Positions 43,024 to 51,960 of a stretch of 64,000 bases of DNA are shown piece after piece (the first letter of the stretch is position 1; each line of letters starts with the position of its first letter). Location: NCBI RefSeq assembly GCF_003815915.1, contig NZ_CP033929.1, positions 372,001 through 436,000 on the forward strand. The letters run 5' to 3'. Under the pieces are notes generated by a model. The model saw only the letters and a list, made by a program, of their open reading frames with translations, made no database searches and was not told where the DNA came from. Source of the DNA: Chryseobacterium indoltheticum. Lineage in GTDB: Bacteria; Bacteroidota; Bacteroidia; Flavobacteriales; Weeksellaceae. The position numbers and the translations under genes are program-made.

Positions 43024-44133
43024 TTATAATGCTATAAATTGTCTCCCGGAAAATGATTTTACTTTTCCCAAAAGCTCTAATTCTAAAATTACAGGTAATA
43101 ATTTGTGTGAAGACACCGATATTTTCTCTGCCAAATCGTCTAAAGTAATGTGCGGATTTTCTATAATTTGTTTATATATTAATTCTTGATTTTCAGATAA
43201 TTGAACTGTTATTTTACTATGAGGGAAAAGTTCTTCAATTTTTTCTTTAGGATCATTCAGTCCGAGGAGATCAAGTAGGTCTTTTATGGTCGAAATGGCA
43301 GTCGCTTTGTTCTGAAAAATAAGTTGATTACATCCTTGGCTGTATTTATCGGTAATCTTTCCGGGAAGGGCAAAAACATCTCTGTTATAAGTATTTGCGA
43401 ATGTTGCAGTACTGACGGAACCGCCGCCAAATGCTGTTTCTACAACAATGGTTGCAGGAGAAATGCCGGCAATAATTCTATTTCTTTGGATGAAATTTTC
43501 GCGGTCCGGTTTTCTTGATGAATTAAATTCGGTAAGCAATCCTCCATTTTCCTCAAGAATCTTTTCTGAAAGCTTTTTATTGGCAGAAGGATATAAGGTA
43601 TGAAAACCATGGGCTAGAATTCCAATGGTGGGAATTTGATGTTTTAAAGATTGCTCGTGAATTTCTTTATCGACGCCCAAAGCGAGACCACTTACAGAAA
43701 TATACGGATGTGGTTTTGATGCTTCAAAGAAATCTTCAATAAATTTTTTCCCGTAAGATGTTATATTTCTTGTTCCGACTAAGCTTATAGTTTTGTGCTT
43801 TGTTTCAAAATTTCCTTTCTGATAGAGTATTGCTGGAGCATCGTCACATTCATTCAATAAAAAATGAAGATCATTTTGATGGCGTAAATTGATTTTTATA
43901 GAATTCTTTTCGCAAAACAAAAGTTCTTCTTCAGCAAATTTGAGATGCTCAGGATTTCCAATGTCGGAAATGATTTTTGTACCAATTCCATCCGTCTTGC
44001 TGAGTTCTTTTTTAGAAGTTTTCCAAACATTTTCTGCTGATCCAAAACGGCGTACAAGCTTAGAAAAATTAATATCACCAATAAAATTACACTCCCGCAG
44101 AGCGATAGAATAAAGATGTTCTTCAGAATACAT
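43024..44133 (-). CDS. dprA: DNA-processing protein DprA
   Basis: 369 residues. The Rossmann-like core with SVSGLALGVDKEIHEQSLKHQIPTIGILAHG and the NR-x-I-A-G-x-S segment (RNRIIAGISP) is diagnostic; a C-terminal winged helix (about 305-365) is present. DprA loads RecA on incoming single strands during transformation. The frame is open to 44202, but the ATG at 44133 is chosen because it avoids overlap with the rhomboid gene and gives the normal N-terminus. Confidence 0.9.
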   Translation of the reverse strand: MYSEEHLYSIALRECNFIGDINFSKLVRRFGSAENVWKTSKKELSKTDGIGTKIISDIGNPEHLKFAEEELLFCEKNSIKINLRHQNDLHFLLNECDDAPAILYQKGNFETKHKTISLVGTRNITSYGKKFIEDFFEASKPHPYISVSGLALGVDKEIHEQSLKHQIPTIGILAHGFHTLYPSANKKLSEKILEENGGLLTEFNSSRKPDRENFIQRNRIIAGISPATIVVETAFGGGSVSTATFANTYNRDVFALPGKITDKYSQGCNQLIFQNKATAISTIKDLLDLLGLNDPKEKIEELFPHSKITVQLSENQELIYKQIIENPHITLDDLAEKISVSSHKLLPVILELELLGKVKSFSGRQFIAL

Positions 44134-44168
44134 TTGTGTTATTTTATTCAAATGTAGCAAATTAGGAT

Positions 44169-44936
44169 TTATTTTCTCCTTAATTCTTCTAAATAATCCC
44201 AAACATCTTCATTTTTTTTATAAGGTAATTCCAGGAAATCGTCAGGATGGTTTTCTTTATATTCCTGCCAAAGTTTATCGTCTTTTTCGCTGTAATAATT
44301 GGGGAATTCCCAGATGTACTTCTTTTTCTTTTCCCCGGACTTTTTAAATATAAATGCCATTGCGCTTCCCATTAATGCACCTGATAAATGCGCCTGCCAG
44401 GAGATTTTACTGGGCTCATTCAGGTTATAAAACAGTTCTTCGGGAAACATTCCCCAGATTAAACTTCCATAATATAAAACAACCAAAAGGGAAATGGTCA
44501 AAAGCTTCATGTTCCATTTAAAAACTCCACTGAAAAAAAGGAAAAATGCCAAAACATACACAATACCGCTCGCTCCGATGGTGCATGTATAATTATACTC
44601 GCCTGTCATAATATCAATCGGTGGCAACATCCAAAGCAGAAGACCGGTACTGATCCAGCCGATTACGAAAACTTTTGTGGCTACTTCAGAGTAAAACTGG
44701 TACAATAAAAACATGAGTATTGCGATGGGTATTGAGTTTCCTATAATATGATCTATGCTGCCATGTAATAGAGGTGATGTTATAATTCCCAATAGACCTT
44801 CCGGTAAAAGCGGAATAATTGCCCCAAAACAGCTCGAGAAAAACCCCATTGTCTGTAAAAGATACCCAAACCACATTGCAGCGAGCATAAGTAGGGGAGC
44901 AGTGAATGCTTTCTTGTGAATTATATTTTTAATCAT
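44169..44936 (-). CDS. Rhomboid-family intramembrane serine protease
   Basis: 255 residues with about six membrane segments. HGSIDHIIGN matches the HxxxN oxyanion region, GASGIVYVLA carries the catalytic Ser (near 130) and WQAHLSGALMGSAMAF the catalytic His (near 182). A 60-residue cytoplasmic tail rich in Glu and Lys follows. It cleaves within membranes; the substrate is unknown. It probably shares a transcript with dprA, which starts 35 bases after its stop codon. Confidence 0.85.
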   Translation of the reverse strand: MIKNIIHKKAFTAPLLMLAAMWFGYLLQTMGFFSSCFGAIIPLLPEGLLGIITSPLLHGSIDHIIGNSIPIAILMFLLYQFYSEVATKVFVIGWISTGLLLWMLPPIDIMTGEYNYTCTIGASGIVYVLAFFLFFSGVFKWNMKLLTISLLVVLYYGSLIWGMFPEELFYNLNEPSKISWQAHLSGALMGSAMAFIFKKSGEKKKKYIWEFPNYYSEKDDKLWQEYKENHPDDFLELPYKKNEDVWDYLEELRRK

Positions 44937-45106
44937 ATTGGTAAGGTGTCAAATCAAAAGCCAATTATAAATTTCGGAAATTTTGGCGATGATTTGGGAT
45001 ATGGTAAATGATTTAAGACAAAAAGTATCGATTTTAAAACTAAATCCTTAAAAGTTTCCAGTTTTAAGGAGTTTTTTTTCAAAAAGTCCCTGATAATTAT
45101 TTTACT

Positions 45107-45114
45107 TATTTTTG
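45107..45114 (+). promoter_or_regulatory. Candidate -7 element (TATTTTTG) for DUF3078 copy 1
   Basis: TATTTTTG lies 25 bases before the start codon. There is no TTG at N17-19. Confidence 0.3.
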
Positions 45115-45139
45115 TGATCACTAAAAATTTTTTGCATTT

Positions 45140-46072
45140 ATGAGAAAGATTATTATGTTACTTTTTATTTACCTGAGTGCACATTCTTACGCACAAGTTA
45201 TTATCAGTGATTCTGCAGCTGTAGACACCATAAAAAAGCCCAGACATTGGTCTGTGATCGCAAAAAATAGTGTGATGTTTAATCAGGCTGCTTTTTCAAA
45301 CTGGGTGGGCGGTGGTGCCAATAATGTAGGCTGGCTTGCCAGTGCAAATTATAATCTTACTTATGAGAAAGACCGAAATCTCTGGGAAAATATAATCATC
45401 CTCAATTACGGTCAGAATACAACCAAAGGTATCGGAACAAGAAAAACGCAGGATGTACTGAATGTTTCTACGAATTACGGGAGACAGTTTTCTAAGAGCT
45501 GGTATATTTCGAGTGGTGCCAGTTTGCTTTCTCAGTTTTCCGGAGGTTTTGAAGATGGAAATAATCCGCAGGCAAAAAAGATTTCAAATTTTATGGCTCC
45601 GGGATATGTGAATGCCGGTCTTGGTATTACCTACAGACCCAATGAAAATCTTACGGTTACATTGAGACCTGTCAACGGCAGATTTACTTTTGTTCTTGAT
45701 AAGGAATTACAACTGGCAGGAAATTACGGCTTAAAAAGCGATGGCGATTTCTTCTTAATGCAGATGGGTTTTTTAGGATCTGCAATTTATAAAGTAAAAC
45801 TTATGGAAAATATTGAAATGACCAATACAGCTTCTATATTCTCTAATTATCTCGATAAACCCGATCACATGGTTTTGTCGTATAACATGCTTTTAAATAT
45901 GAAAATCAACAGGTTTGTTTCTTCTATTGTTACTTTAGATTTGATGTACGATCATAATCAGATTCAGAAAACACAGCTTAAACAAACTTTAGGGATTGGT
46001 TTTGCATATAACATCGATAATGGTGTAAAGCGTTCTAATCGTAAAGACAGTCAATGGTGGCTTAAGAAATAA
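45140..46072 (+). CDS. DUF3078 outer-membrane beta protein, copy 1
   Basis: 310 residues with a signal peptide (about 1-19). The FNQAAFSNWVGGGANNVGWLA segment (residues about 47-68) is the hallmark of DUF3078; alternating strands ending in an aromatic barrel-like finish suggest an outer-membrane protein. Its function is unknown. The next gene codes for a close paralogue, so this is a tandem duplication. Confidence 0.85.
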   Translation: MRKIIMLLFIYLSAHSYAQVIISDSAAVDTIKKPRHWSVIAKNSVMFNQAAFSNWVGGGANNVGWLASANYNLTYEKDRNLWENIIILNYGQNTTKGIGTRKTQDVLNVSTNYGRQFSKSWYISSGASLLSQFSGGFEDGNNPQAKKISNFMAPGYVNAGLGITYRPNENLTVTLRPVNGRFTFVLDKELQLAGNYGLKSDGDFFLMQMGFLGSAIYKVKLMENIEMTNTASIFSNYLDKPDHMVLSYNMLLNMKINRFVSSIVTLDLMYDHNQIQKTQLKQTLGIGFAYNIDNGVKRSNRKDSQWWLKK

Positions 46073-46086
46073 AACGTTTTAGCTAT

Positions 46087-46130
46087 AAAAACAACAAAAG
46101 CACTTCACATGAGGTGCTTTTGTTGTTTTT
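46087..46130 (+). terminator. Terminator between the DUF3078 copies
   Basis: A perfect 16-bp stem (AAAACAACAAAAGCAC / GTGCTTTTGTTGTTTT) around an 11-base loop with T-run. Confidence 0.85.
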
Positions 46131-46183
46131 AATTCATTCTGTTTTAATACATTTATGTTATAAAAATAAAAACACTTAGAATA

Positions 46184-47104
46184 ATGAAAAAAAAATTTAT
46201 ACCTGTGTTCCTTTCTTTAGGAATTGGTCTCATTGCTCAGGAAAAAAATGGCAATACAGAATCTGATACCATTAAAGCATGGTCCATTCAAGGTAAAAAT
46301 ACAGTAATGCTCAATCAAGCAGCTTTCTCAAACTGGATTGGCGGTGGGGCAAATAATGTTGGCTGGCTTGCCGGAGCAAACTATAATATTACGTATGAAA
46401 AAGACAAAGACCTTTGGGAAAACATCATTATTTTAGGCTACGGACAAAACAATACAAAAGGAATCGGAACACGAAAAACTCAGGACGTAATTAATCTGTC
46501 AACTAATTATGGAAGAAAATTTGCCGAAAGCTGGTATCTATCAGGCGGTGTGAGCTTACAATCCCAGTTTGCAGCTGGCTATGAAGATGGCAATAATCCT
46601 GAAGCTGCGAAAATTTCAAATTTTATGGCCTCGGGATATGTAAATGCTGGTGTCGGGGTCACCTATCGTCCGAACGATAATTTTACAATGACTTTAAGAC
46701 CTGCAAACGCAAGATTTACATTTGTTCTCGATAAAGAACTCCAATATGCAGGCAATTACGGATTAAAAAATGACAGCGACTCTGCCCTGTTTCAGTTCGG
46801 TTTCTTGGGAACAGCGATCTATAAATTAAAATTGATGGAAAATGTAGACCTGATGAATACAGCTTCTGTATTTTCAAATTATATAGATCATCCGGAAAGG
46901 CTCGTTTTGTCTTACGGAGCAATTCTGAATATGAAAATCAACAAATTTCTTTCTACCAATATTACGCTTGATGTTTTGTATGATCATAACCAAATTCAGA
47001 AAACGCAGCTGAAGCAGACTTTAGGAATTGGTTTTGCGTATAATATTGATAATGGTGTGAAAAGATCTGATAAAAAAGACAATCAGTCTTGGCTGAAGAA
47101 ATAG
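46184..47104 (+). CDS. DUF3078 outer-membrane beta protein, copy 2
   Basis: 306 residues, collinear with the copy upstream along the whole length (signal peptide, NQAAFSNWIGGGANNVGWLAG, KGIGTRKTQDVINLSTNYGR and the terminal QTLGIGFAYNIDNG). The two differ by many substitutions but few gaps, so the duplication is not recent. Its function is unknown. Each copy has its own terminator, suggesting separate transcription. Confidence 0.85.
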   Translation: MKKKFIPVFLSLGIGLIAQEKNGNTESDTIKAWSIQGKNTVMLNQAAFSNWIGGGANNVGWLAGANYNITYEKDKDLWENIIILGYGQNNTKGIGTRKTQDVINLSTNYGRKFAESWYLSGGVSLQSQFAAGYEDGNNPEAAKISNFMASGYVNAGVGVTYRPNDNFTMTLRPANARFTFVLDKELQYAGNYGLKNDSDSALFQFGFLGTAIYKLKLMENVDLMNTASVFSNYIDHPERLVLSYGAILNMKINKFLSTNITLDVLYDHNQIQKTQLKQTLGIGFAYNIDNGVKRSDKKDNQSWLKK

Positions 47105-47124
47105 ATGATCATTATTATAATAAC

Positions 47125-47151
47125 AAAAGCACTTCAATCGAAGTGCTTTCT
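47125..47151. terminator. Terminator between DUF3078 copy 2 and sufD
   Basis: AAAGCACTTC-AATC-GAAGTGCTTT, a perfect 10-bp stem serving two convergent genes. Confidence 0.75.
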
Positions 47152-47173
47152 GTTTGTATATTTCTAATGGAAA

Positions 47174-48481
47174 TTAAAATTCCATTGTTACTTCAAGTTT
47201 TTCTGCTAAAAGCTGTTCTATTTTTACTTTCAATGGTTCAATGTCGATATTCTGCATTGCGTCATTAGCAAAAGCGTAAAGCAATAAAGCCTGTGCTTCT
47301 TTTTTAGAAATACCTCTTGCTCTTAAATAAAATAAAGCATCTTCATTCAGTTGACCAACTGTACAACCGTGAGAACATTTCACATCATCTGCAAAAATTT
47401 CCAACTGAGGTTTTGTGTCAATTGTAGCTCCTTCGCTCAAAAGAACGTTGTTGTTTTGCTGGTAAGCATTGGTTTTCTGTGCAATTTTATTTACAAATAC
47501 TTTTCCGTTGAAAACCCCGTGAGATTTATCTTTAAAAATACCTTTGTAATTCTGATAGCTCTGACAGTTTGGAGTATTGTGGTGAACCGCCGTGTGGTGA
47601 TCGACCAACTGATCTTTACCGATAATCGTAATTCCATTCATGAAAGAGTTGATGTTTTCTCCGTTATGAATAAAATCAAGATTATTTCTAATGATTTTTC
47701 CTCCAAAAGTAAATGTATTTACCGTTGTTAAGCTGTCTCTTTCCTGTTTTGCGAACGTATGATCTACCAAATAAGAAGTGTCGCTGTCATTCTGAATTTT
47801 GTGCCAGTCTGCTTTTGCATTCTGATACGTAAATATTTCAGTTACCGAGTTGGTAAAGACAAAACTGCTGTCAAAATTATGATGACTTTCGATAATTTCC
47901 ACTTTTGCTCCTTCTTCTACAATCAGTAAGTTTCTGGTGTTGTAAAATGTGTTTTCTTCCTGGTTTTGAGAAAGATAAAAAATATGAATCGGTTTTTCGA
48001 TGATCACATTCTTCGGAACTTTAAGGAAAAATCCGTATTTGCAATATGCCTGATTTAAGTTGGTAAAAGCTAAATCTTTTGCGGCAATTGTGTTAAAATA
48101 TTTATCGAAAACTTCTTTGTGATTCTCATCATTCAAAGCGTAGTTGAAAGACAAAAATTCTGCATTTTCGATAGAAATGTTTGAAAGCTCTTTGTGAAGT
48201 TTGCCATTTACAAAAACAATCCAGTCAAAATTTTCTTCACCCAAATGAAGCTCATCGAGCTGCTCTTTGGTGATATTGTGACTTTCTTTCGGGAAAAAGT
48301 TGTAGTCTTTTTCCGTAATTTCTTTGAGATTGGTATATTTATATTCTTCGTCCTTCTTTGTAGGAAAACCCAATTCAGCAAATTTTGCTAAAGCTTCAAT
48401 TCTGTTTTCGTCCAAAAAACGATGGCGAAGTGTATCGAGAAACTCAGTATGATTCGTTAAAATTTGTTCTTTTAAACTCAT
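47174..48481 (-). CDS. sufD: Fe-S cluster assembly protein SufD
   Basis: 435 residues, the usual length. The C-terminal beta helix contains KTNAYQQNNNVLLSEGATIDTKPQLEIFADDVKCSHGCTVGQL, the SufB/SufD family signature with the Cys/His used in cluster assembly. With SufB and SufC it forms the scaffold complex. It is the last gene of the suf operon, and sufS and sufE are not in this window. Confidence 0.93.
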   Translation of the reverse strand: MSLKEQILTNHTEFLDTLRHRFLDENRIEALAKFAELGFPTKKDEEYKYTNLKEITEKDYNFFPKESHNITKEQLDELHLGEENFDWIVFVNGKLHKELSNISIENAEFLSFNYALNDENHKEVFDKYFNTIAAKDLAFTNLNQAYCKYGFFLKVPKNVIIEKPIHIFYLSQNQEENTFYNTRNLLIVEEGAKVEIIESHHNFDSSFVFTNSVTEIFTYQNAKADWHKIQNDSDTSYLVDHTFAKQERDSLTTVNTFTFGGKIIRNNLDFIHNGENINSFMNGITIIGKDQLVDHHTAVHHNTPNCQSYQNYKGIFKDKSHGVFNGKVFVNKIAQKTNAYQQNNNVLLSEGATIDTKPQLEIFADDVKCSHGCTVGQLNEDALFYLRARGISKKEAQALLLYAFANDAMQNIDIEPLKVKIEQLLAEKLEVTMEF

Positions 48482-48584
48482 TATTTGAACGTTTATTTTG
48501 CCGTCTTACAGAAGTTTGATATTCTATGAAATGACAAATATTGCGTTTAATTTTTTTAAATAGTTAAATGATTTAATCTTTCAA

Positions 48585-49328
48585 TTAATTCAAAAGCCAG
48601 TCATAGCCTTTTGCTTCTAATTCTAATGCTAAAGATTTGTCACCTGTTTTAATGATTTTTCCATTCGCTAAAACGTGTACATAATCTGGCTGAATATAAT
48701 TAAGCAATCTTTGATAGTGCGTGATCAAAAGAACTGCATTTCCTTCATTTTTAAAAGTGTTTACACCGTCTGCAACGATTCTCAATGCATCGATATCTAA
48801 TCCTGAATCGGTTTCATCCAGAATAGCCAATTTAGGATTCAGCATCATCATCTGGAAAATTTCGTTTCTTTTCTTTTCACCTCCCGAAAAACCTTCATTC
48901 AATGATCTTGAAAGGAAATCTTTTTTAATCCCTAATTTTTCAGATTTCTCACGAATCATTGCCAGCATTTCTTTTGCAGGCATATCTTCCAATCCGTTTG
49001 CTTTTCTGTTTTCATTCAAAGCAGCTTTGATAAAGTTGGTCACAGAAACTCCCGGAATTTCTACCGGATATTGAAATGAAAGGAAAATACCTTTGTGAGC
49101 TCTTTCTTCAGGAGCGTCTTCAATAATATCTTCACCCTGAAAAAGAATTTCACCCTCTGTCACTTCGTAATCTTCTTTTCCTGCAATTATAGAAGAAAGA
49201 GTAGATTTTCCGGCTCCGTTTGGTCCCATGATCGCATGAACTTCACCTGGTTTTATTTCAAGATTGATACCTTTTAATATCTGTGCGCCATCTTCAATTC
49301 TGGCGTGTAAGTTTTTAATGTTTAACAT
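48585..49328 (-). CDS. sufC: Fe-S cluster assembly ATPase SufC
   Basis: 247 residues of the ABC-ATPase family. Walker A GPNGAGKST (near 36), signature FSGGEKKRNE (near 149) and Walker B LAILDETDSGLD are all present. It drives the SufBCD scaffold. Its start codon lies 15 bases beyond the left end of the GxxExxY unit, which therefore separates it from sufB. Confidence 0.95.
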   Translation of the reverse strand: MLNIKNLHARIEDGAQILKGINLEIKPGEVHAIMGPNGAGKSTLSSIIAGKEDYEVTEGEILFQGEDIIEDAPEERAHKGIFLSFQYPVEIPGVSVTNFIKAALNENRKANGLEDMPAKEMLAMIREKSEKLGIKKDFLSRSLNEGFSGGEKKRNEIFQMMMLNPKLAILDETDSGLDIDALRIVADGVNTFKNEGNAVLLITHYQRLLNYIQPDYVHVLANGKIIKTGDKSLALELEAKGYDWLLN

Positions 49329-49343
49329 GTTGTTTTTATAATT

Positions 49344-49429
49344 TTATCGCAAGGTTAAACAAAGATTTATTTATCTTCTCTGTAATCATTTAAGATAAAC
49401 AAAGGCGCTAACGCTTAGCGAGGAAATAC
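49344..49429. repeat. Left 86-bp terminal inverted repeat of the GxxExxY unit
   Basis: Pairs with 49879-49964 over the full length at roughly 80 percent identity with a few one-base gaps. Outer end TTATCGCAA, inner end contains CGCTAACGCTTAG. It begins 15 bases outside the sufC start codon. Confidence 0.85.
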
Positions 49430-49447
49430 TATTTTTAATTTTATTAT

Positions 49448-49834
49448 TTATATTTCGTCAAGATTGTTTGCTATTCTTTTGATTCCGTTCTTAAAAAGTT
49501 GAGAGTTAAAATTCAAAAGCATGCTTAACTTAAAATTTCCTATTCTTAAATAATTTTTTAACTGTGATGCATGAAAATTATTTAAGCTTTCGACTGATTT
49601 AATTTCTAAAACAACTTTGTTCTCAATCAGCAAATCCATTTTAAAAGCTCTTTCCAATAACAATTCTTCATATTGAATATTCAAGAATTTTTGTCTTTCA
49701 ACTACTAATCCTTCTTTCTGCAATTCATAAAATAAGCATTCTTCATATATGGTCTCAAATAAACCCACACCTAGTTTTCTATGAATTTTTAATCCACTTT
49801 CAAATACAATCTTTGAAATTTCATTTTCTGTCAT
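49448..49834 (-). CDS. GxxExxY protein (PD-(D/E)XK-like)
   Basis: 128 residues. The namesake motif is G24-L-F-E27-T-I-Y30. Asp67, E77-I-K79 and Q91-x3-Y95 follow in the order D...E-x-K...Q expected for a PD-(D/E)XK nuclease core, so nuclease activity is plausible but unshown. The ORF could begin at a TTG (49876), but the ATG at 49834 gives the usual start. It is oriented with the suf operon and framed by 86-bp inverted repeats. It could instead be a non-mobile regulator; I lean to a mobile element. Confidence 0.85.
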   Translation of the reverse strand: MTENEISKIVFESGLKIHRKLGVGLFETIYEECLFYELQKEGLVVERQKFLNIQYEELLLERAFKMDLLIENKVVLEIKSVESLNNFHASQLKNYLRIGNFKLSMLLNFNSQLFKNGIKRIANNLDEI

Positions 49835-49878
49835 TTGTTTGTTTTCGCAAATATACAAGTTGATACGTAATTTCAATT

Positions 49879-49964
49879 GTATTTCTTTCCTAAGCGTTAG
49901 CGGCTTAGTTTATCTTTAAAATAAGGGTTTGGATTTTAAAGATCTTTGTTTTACTTTGCGATAA
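49879..49964. repeat. Right 86-bp terminal inverted repeat of the GxxExxY unit
   Basis: The inverted partner of 49344-49429. Its outer end is CTTTGCGATAA and its inner part holds CTAAGCGTTAGCG. It ends 6 bases before the sufB stop codon. Confidence 0.85.
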
Positions 49965-49970
49965 ACAAAA

Positions 49971-51419
49971 TTAACCTACAGAACCTTCCAAAGAAATCTC
50001 TAATAATTTTTGAGCTTCAATAGCAAACTCCATTGGTAATTTATTTAAAACCTCTTTGCTGAAACCATTTACAATTAAAGCAATTGCTCTCTCGGTATCA
50101 ATACCTCTTTGGTTACAGTAGAAAATCTGGTCTTCACCGATTTTTGAAGTCGTTGCTTCGTGCTCTAACTGTGCCGTAGGATCTTTGATTTCGATATAAG
50201 GGAAAGTATGTGCGCCACACTCGTTACCCATCAATAATGAGTCACATTGTGAGAAGTTTCTCGCTCCTTTTGCAGAAGGCATTACTTTTACCTGTCCTCT
50301 GTATGAGTTTTGAGATTTTCCTGCAGAAATTCCTTTAGAAATAATCGTTGATCTTGTATTCTTTCCGATGTGTATCATCTTTGTACCGGTATCGGCATAC
50401 TGATGATTGTTGGTTACCGCGATAGAGTAGAACTCACCGATAGAACCGTCACCCTTTAAGATACAAGAAGGATATTTCCATGTTACAGCAGAACCGGTTT
50501 CCACTTGCGTCCAAGAAATTTTTGCTTTGGTTTCGCAAAGTCCTCTTTTAGTTACAAAATTGAAAACACCACCTTTTCCTTCTTCATTTCCCGGATACCA
50601 GTTTTGAACCGTTGAATATTTAATTTCAGCATTATCTAAAGCTATCAATTCTACAACTGCCGCGTGAAGCTGGTTTTCATCTCTTGATGGAGCTGTACAG
50701 CCTTCAAGATAAGATACATAACTTCCTTCATCAGCGATAACAAGCGTTCTTTCAAACTGACCTGTACCTGCTTGATTGATACGGAAATACGTTGATAATT
50801 CCATCGGGCATCTTACGCCTTTTGGAATATAGCAGAAACTTCCGTCAGAAAATACTGCGGAATTCAATGCTGCGTAAAAGTTATCTCCTCTCGGAACTAC
50901 TTTTCCAAGATATTTTCTAACCAAATCAGGATGATTTTTAATTGCTTCGGAGATTGAGCAAAAGATAATTCCTTTTTCGGCTAATGTATCCTGGAATGTT
51001 GTTTTTACAGAAACAGAATCTATTACGATATCTACAGCAACCCCTGAAAGTCTTTTCTGCTCTTCGATATTGATTCCTAATTTTGCGAAAGTTGCCAATA
51101 ATTCCGGATCTACTTCATCCAAGCTTTCCAATTCTGGCTTTGCTTTTGGCGCAGCATAATATTTTATCGCCTGGAAATCTGGTTTCTCATACTTGATATT
51201 TGCCCAAGTAGGTTCGGTCATTTTCAACCAAATTTTGAATGATTCCAAACGCCATTCTGTCATCCATTCCGGCTCTTCTTTTTTTGCAGAAATTGCGCGG
51301 ACGATATCCTCATTTAAACCAATTGGGAAATCTTCGTAATCGATCTTGGTTTCCCAACCAAATTCATATTTTTTATTTTCAAGATCAACTCTTAAGTCGT
51401 CTTCAGTATATTTACTCAT
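49971..51419 (-). CDS. sufB: Fe-S cluster assembly protein SufB
   Basis: 482 residues. The SufB core is complete, with the C-terminal [19 protein letters not shown] segment and conserved Cys residues in [19 protein letters not shown]. It is the scaffold on which clusters are built with SufC and SufD. Its upstream neighbour, the SufA-like gene, ends 66 bases away; downstream the GxxExxY unit intervenes before sufC. Confidence 0.95.
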   Translation of the reverse strand: MSKYTEDDLRVDLENKKYEFGWETKIDYEDFPIGLNEDIVRAISAKKEEPEWMTEWRLESFKIWLKMTEPTWANIKYEKPDFQAIKYYAAPKAKPELESLDEVDPELLATFAKLGINIEEQKRLSGVAVDIVIDSVSVKTTFQDTLAEKGIIFCSISEAIKNHPDLVRKYLGKVVPRGDNFYAALNSAVFSDGSFCYIPKGVRCPMELSTYFRINQAGTGQFERTLVIADEGSYVSYLEGCTAPSRDENQLHAAVVELIALDNAEIKYSTVQNWYPGNEEGKGGVFNFVTKRGLCETKAKISWTQVETGSAVTWKYPSCILKGDGSIGEFYSIAVTNNHQYADTGTKMIHIGKNTRSTIISKGISAGKSQNSYRGQVKVMPSAKGARNFSQCDSLLMGNECGAHTFPYIEIKDPTAQLEHEATTSKIGEDQIFYCNQRGIDTERAIALIVNGFSKEVLNKLPMEFAIEAQKLLEISLEGSVG

Positions 51420-51485
51420 TTTAATAGATTTTAGAAATTAGATTTAAGATTTAGAGTATACTAAATCAATGGTTCTAATGTCTAA

Positions 51486-51815
51486 TTATAAGCTAAAACT
51501 CTCTCCACAACCACACGTTCTGGATGCATTAGGATTATTAAAAATAAATCCTTTCCCATTCAAACCTCCGGAATACTCTAAAGTAGTGCCAGCCAAGTAA
51601 AGTATAGATTTTTTTTCAACAACGATTTTTATTCCGTTATCTTCAAAAATCTGATCTGTTTCGTTTTGCTTATTGTCGAAACCTAACATATACTCTAGCC
51701 CTGAACATCCACCGCTTTTTACCCCAACTCTTATATAATCTTCAGCAGGGTCGAAGCCATCCTCTGTCATCAGCTGAATTGCTTTTACCTTTGCCTGATC
51801 TGAAACCTTTATCAT
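51486..51815 (-). CDS. A-type Fe-S carrier (SufA/IscA/HesB family)
   Basis: 109 residues. The three cluster-ligand Cys are visible: one in SGGCSGLEY and two in CGCGESF at the C-terminus. The family delivers Fe-S clusters to target proteins. It is the first gene of the suf operon in this window. Confidence 0.93.
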   Translation of the reverse strand: MIKVSDQAKVKAIQLMTEDGFDPAEDYIRVGVKSGGCSGLEYMLGFDNKQNETDQIFEDNGIKIVVEKKSILYLAGTTLEYSGGLNGKGFIFNNPNASRTCGCGESFSL

Positions 51816-51843
51816 TGTATTTATTTAGAATGATTTAATCATG

Positions 51844-51851
51844 CAAAAATA
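51844..51851 (-). promoter_or_regulatory. Candidate -7 element (TATTTTTG) for the suf operon
   Basis: The minus strand reads TATTTTTG 29 bases before the SufA-like start codon. A TTG is 25 bases further upstream, longer than the usual spacing. No Fe-box was recognised. Confidence 0.35.
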
Positions 51852-51914
51852 CGAACAATAATCAGTATATAAAAATCAACGTTTTTATTTTATCAATTTT
51901 TATCATCGATGCTT

Positions 51915-51922
51915 TAACTTTG
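51915..51922 (+). promoter_or_regulatory. Candidate -7 element (TAACTTTG) for the GLPGLI gene
   Basis: TAACTTTG lies 38 bases before the start codon. No matching -33 is seen. Confidence 0.3.
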
Positions 51923-51960
51923 GTGAGTATTTAAAATCAAAACTATAAATCAGGAAAATA

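Larger units (their letters stand above)
49344..49964 (-). mobile_element. Candidate mobile unit: GxxExxY ORF framed by long inverted repeats, inserted between sufB and sufC
   Basis: A 621-bp unit made of two 86-bp imperfect inverted repeats and one 128-codon ORF. It fills nearly the entire gap between sufC (start 49328) and sufB (end 49971), leaving 15 and 6 bases. There is no transposase-like DDE or HUH ORF. Mobility is inferred from the repeats and position; target-site duplication is not obvious. In the suf transcript the arms could form a long stem. Confidence 0.6.

Noticed and set aside
44134..44202. N-terminal extension of DprA
   Set aside because: It overlaps the rhomboid gene, and DprA proteins do not need these residues.
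51816..51960. Fur-type or Fe-responsive operator before the suf operon
   Set aside because: AT-rich sequence gives loose matches to many boxes, but no convincing dyad is present.
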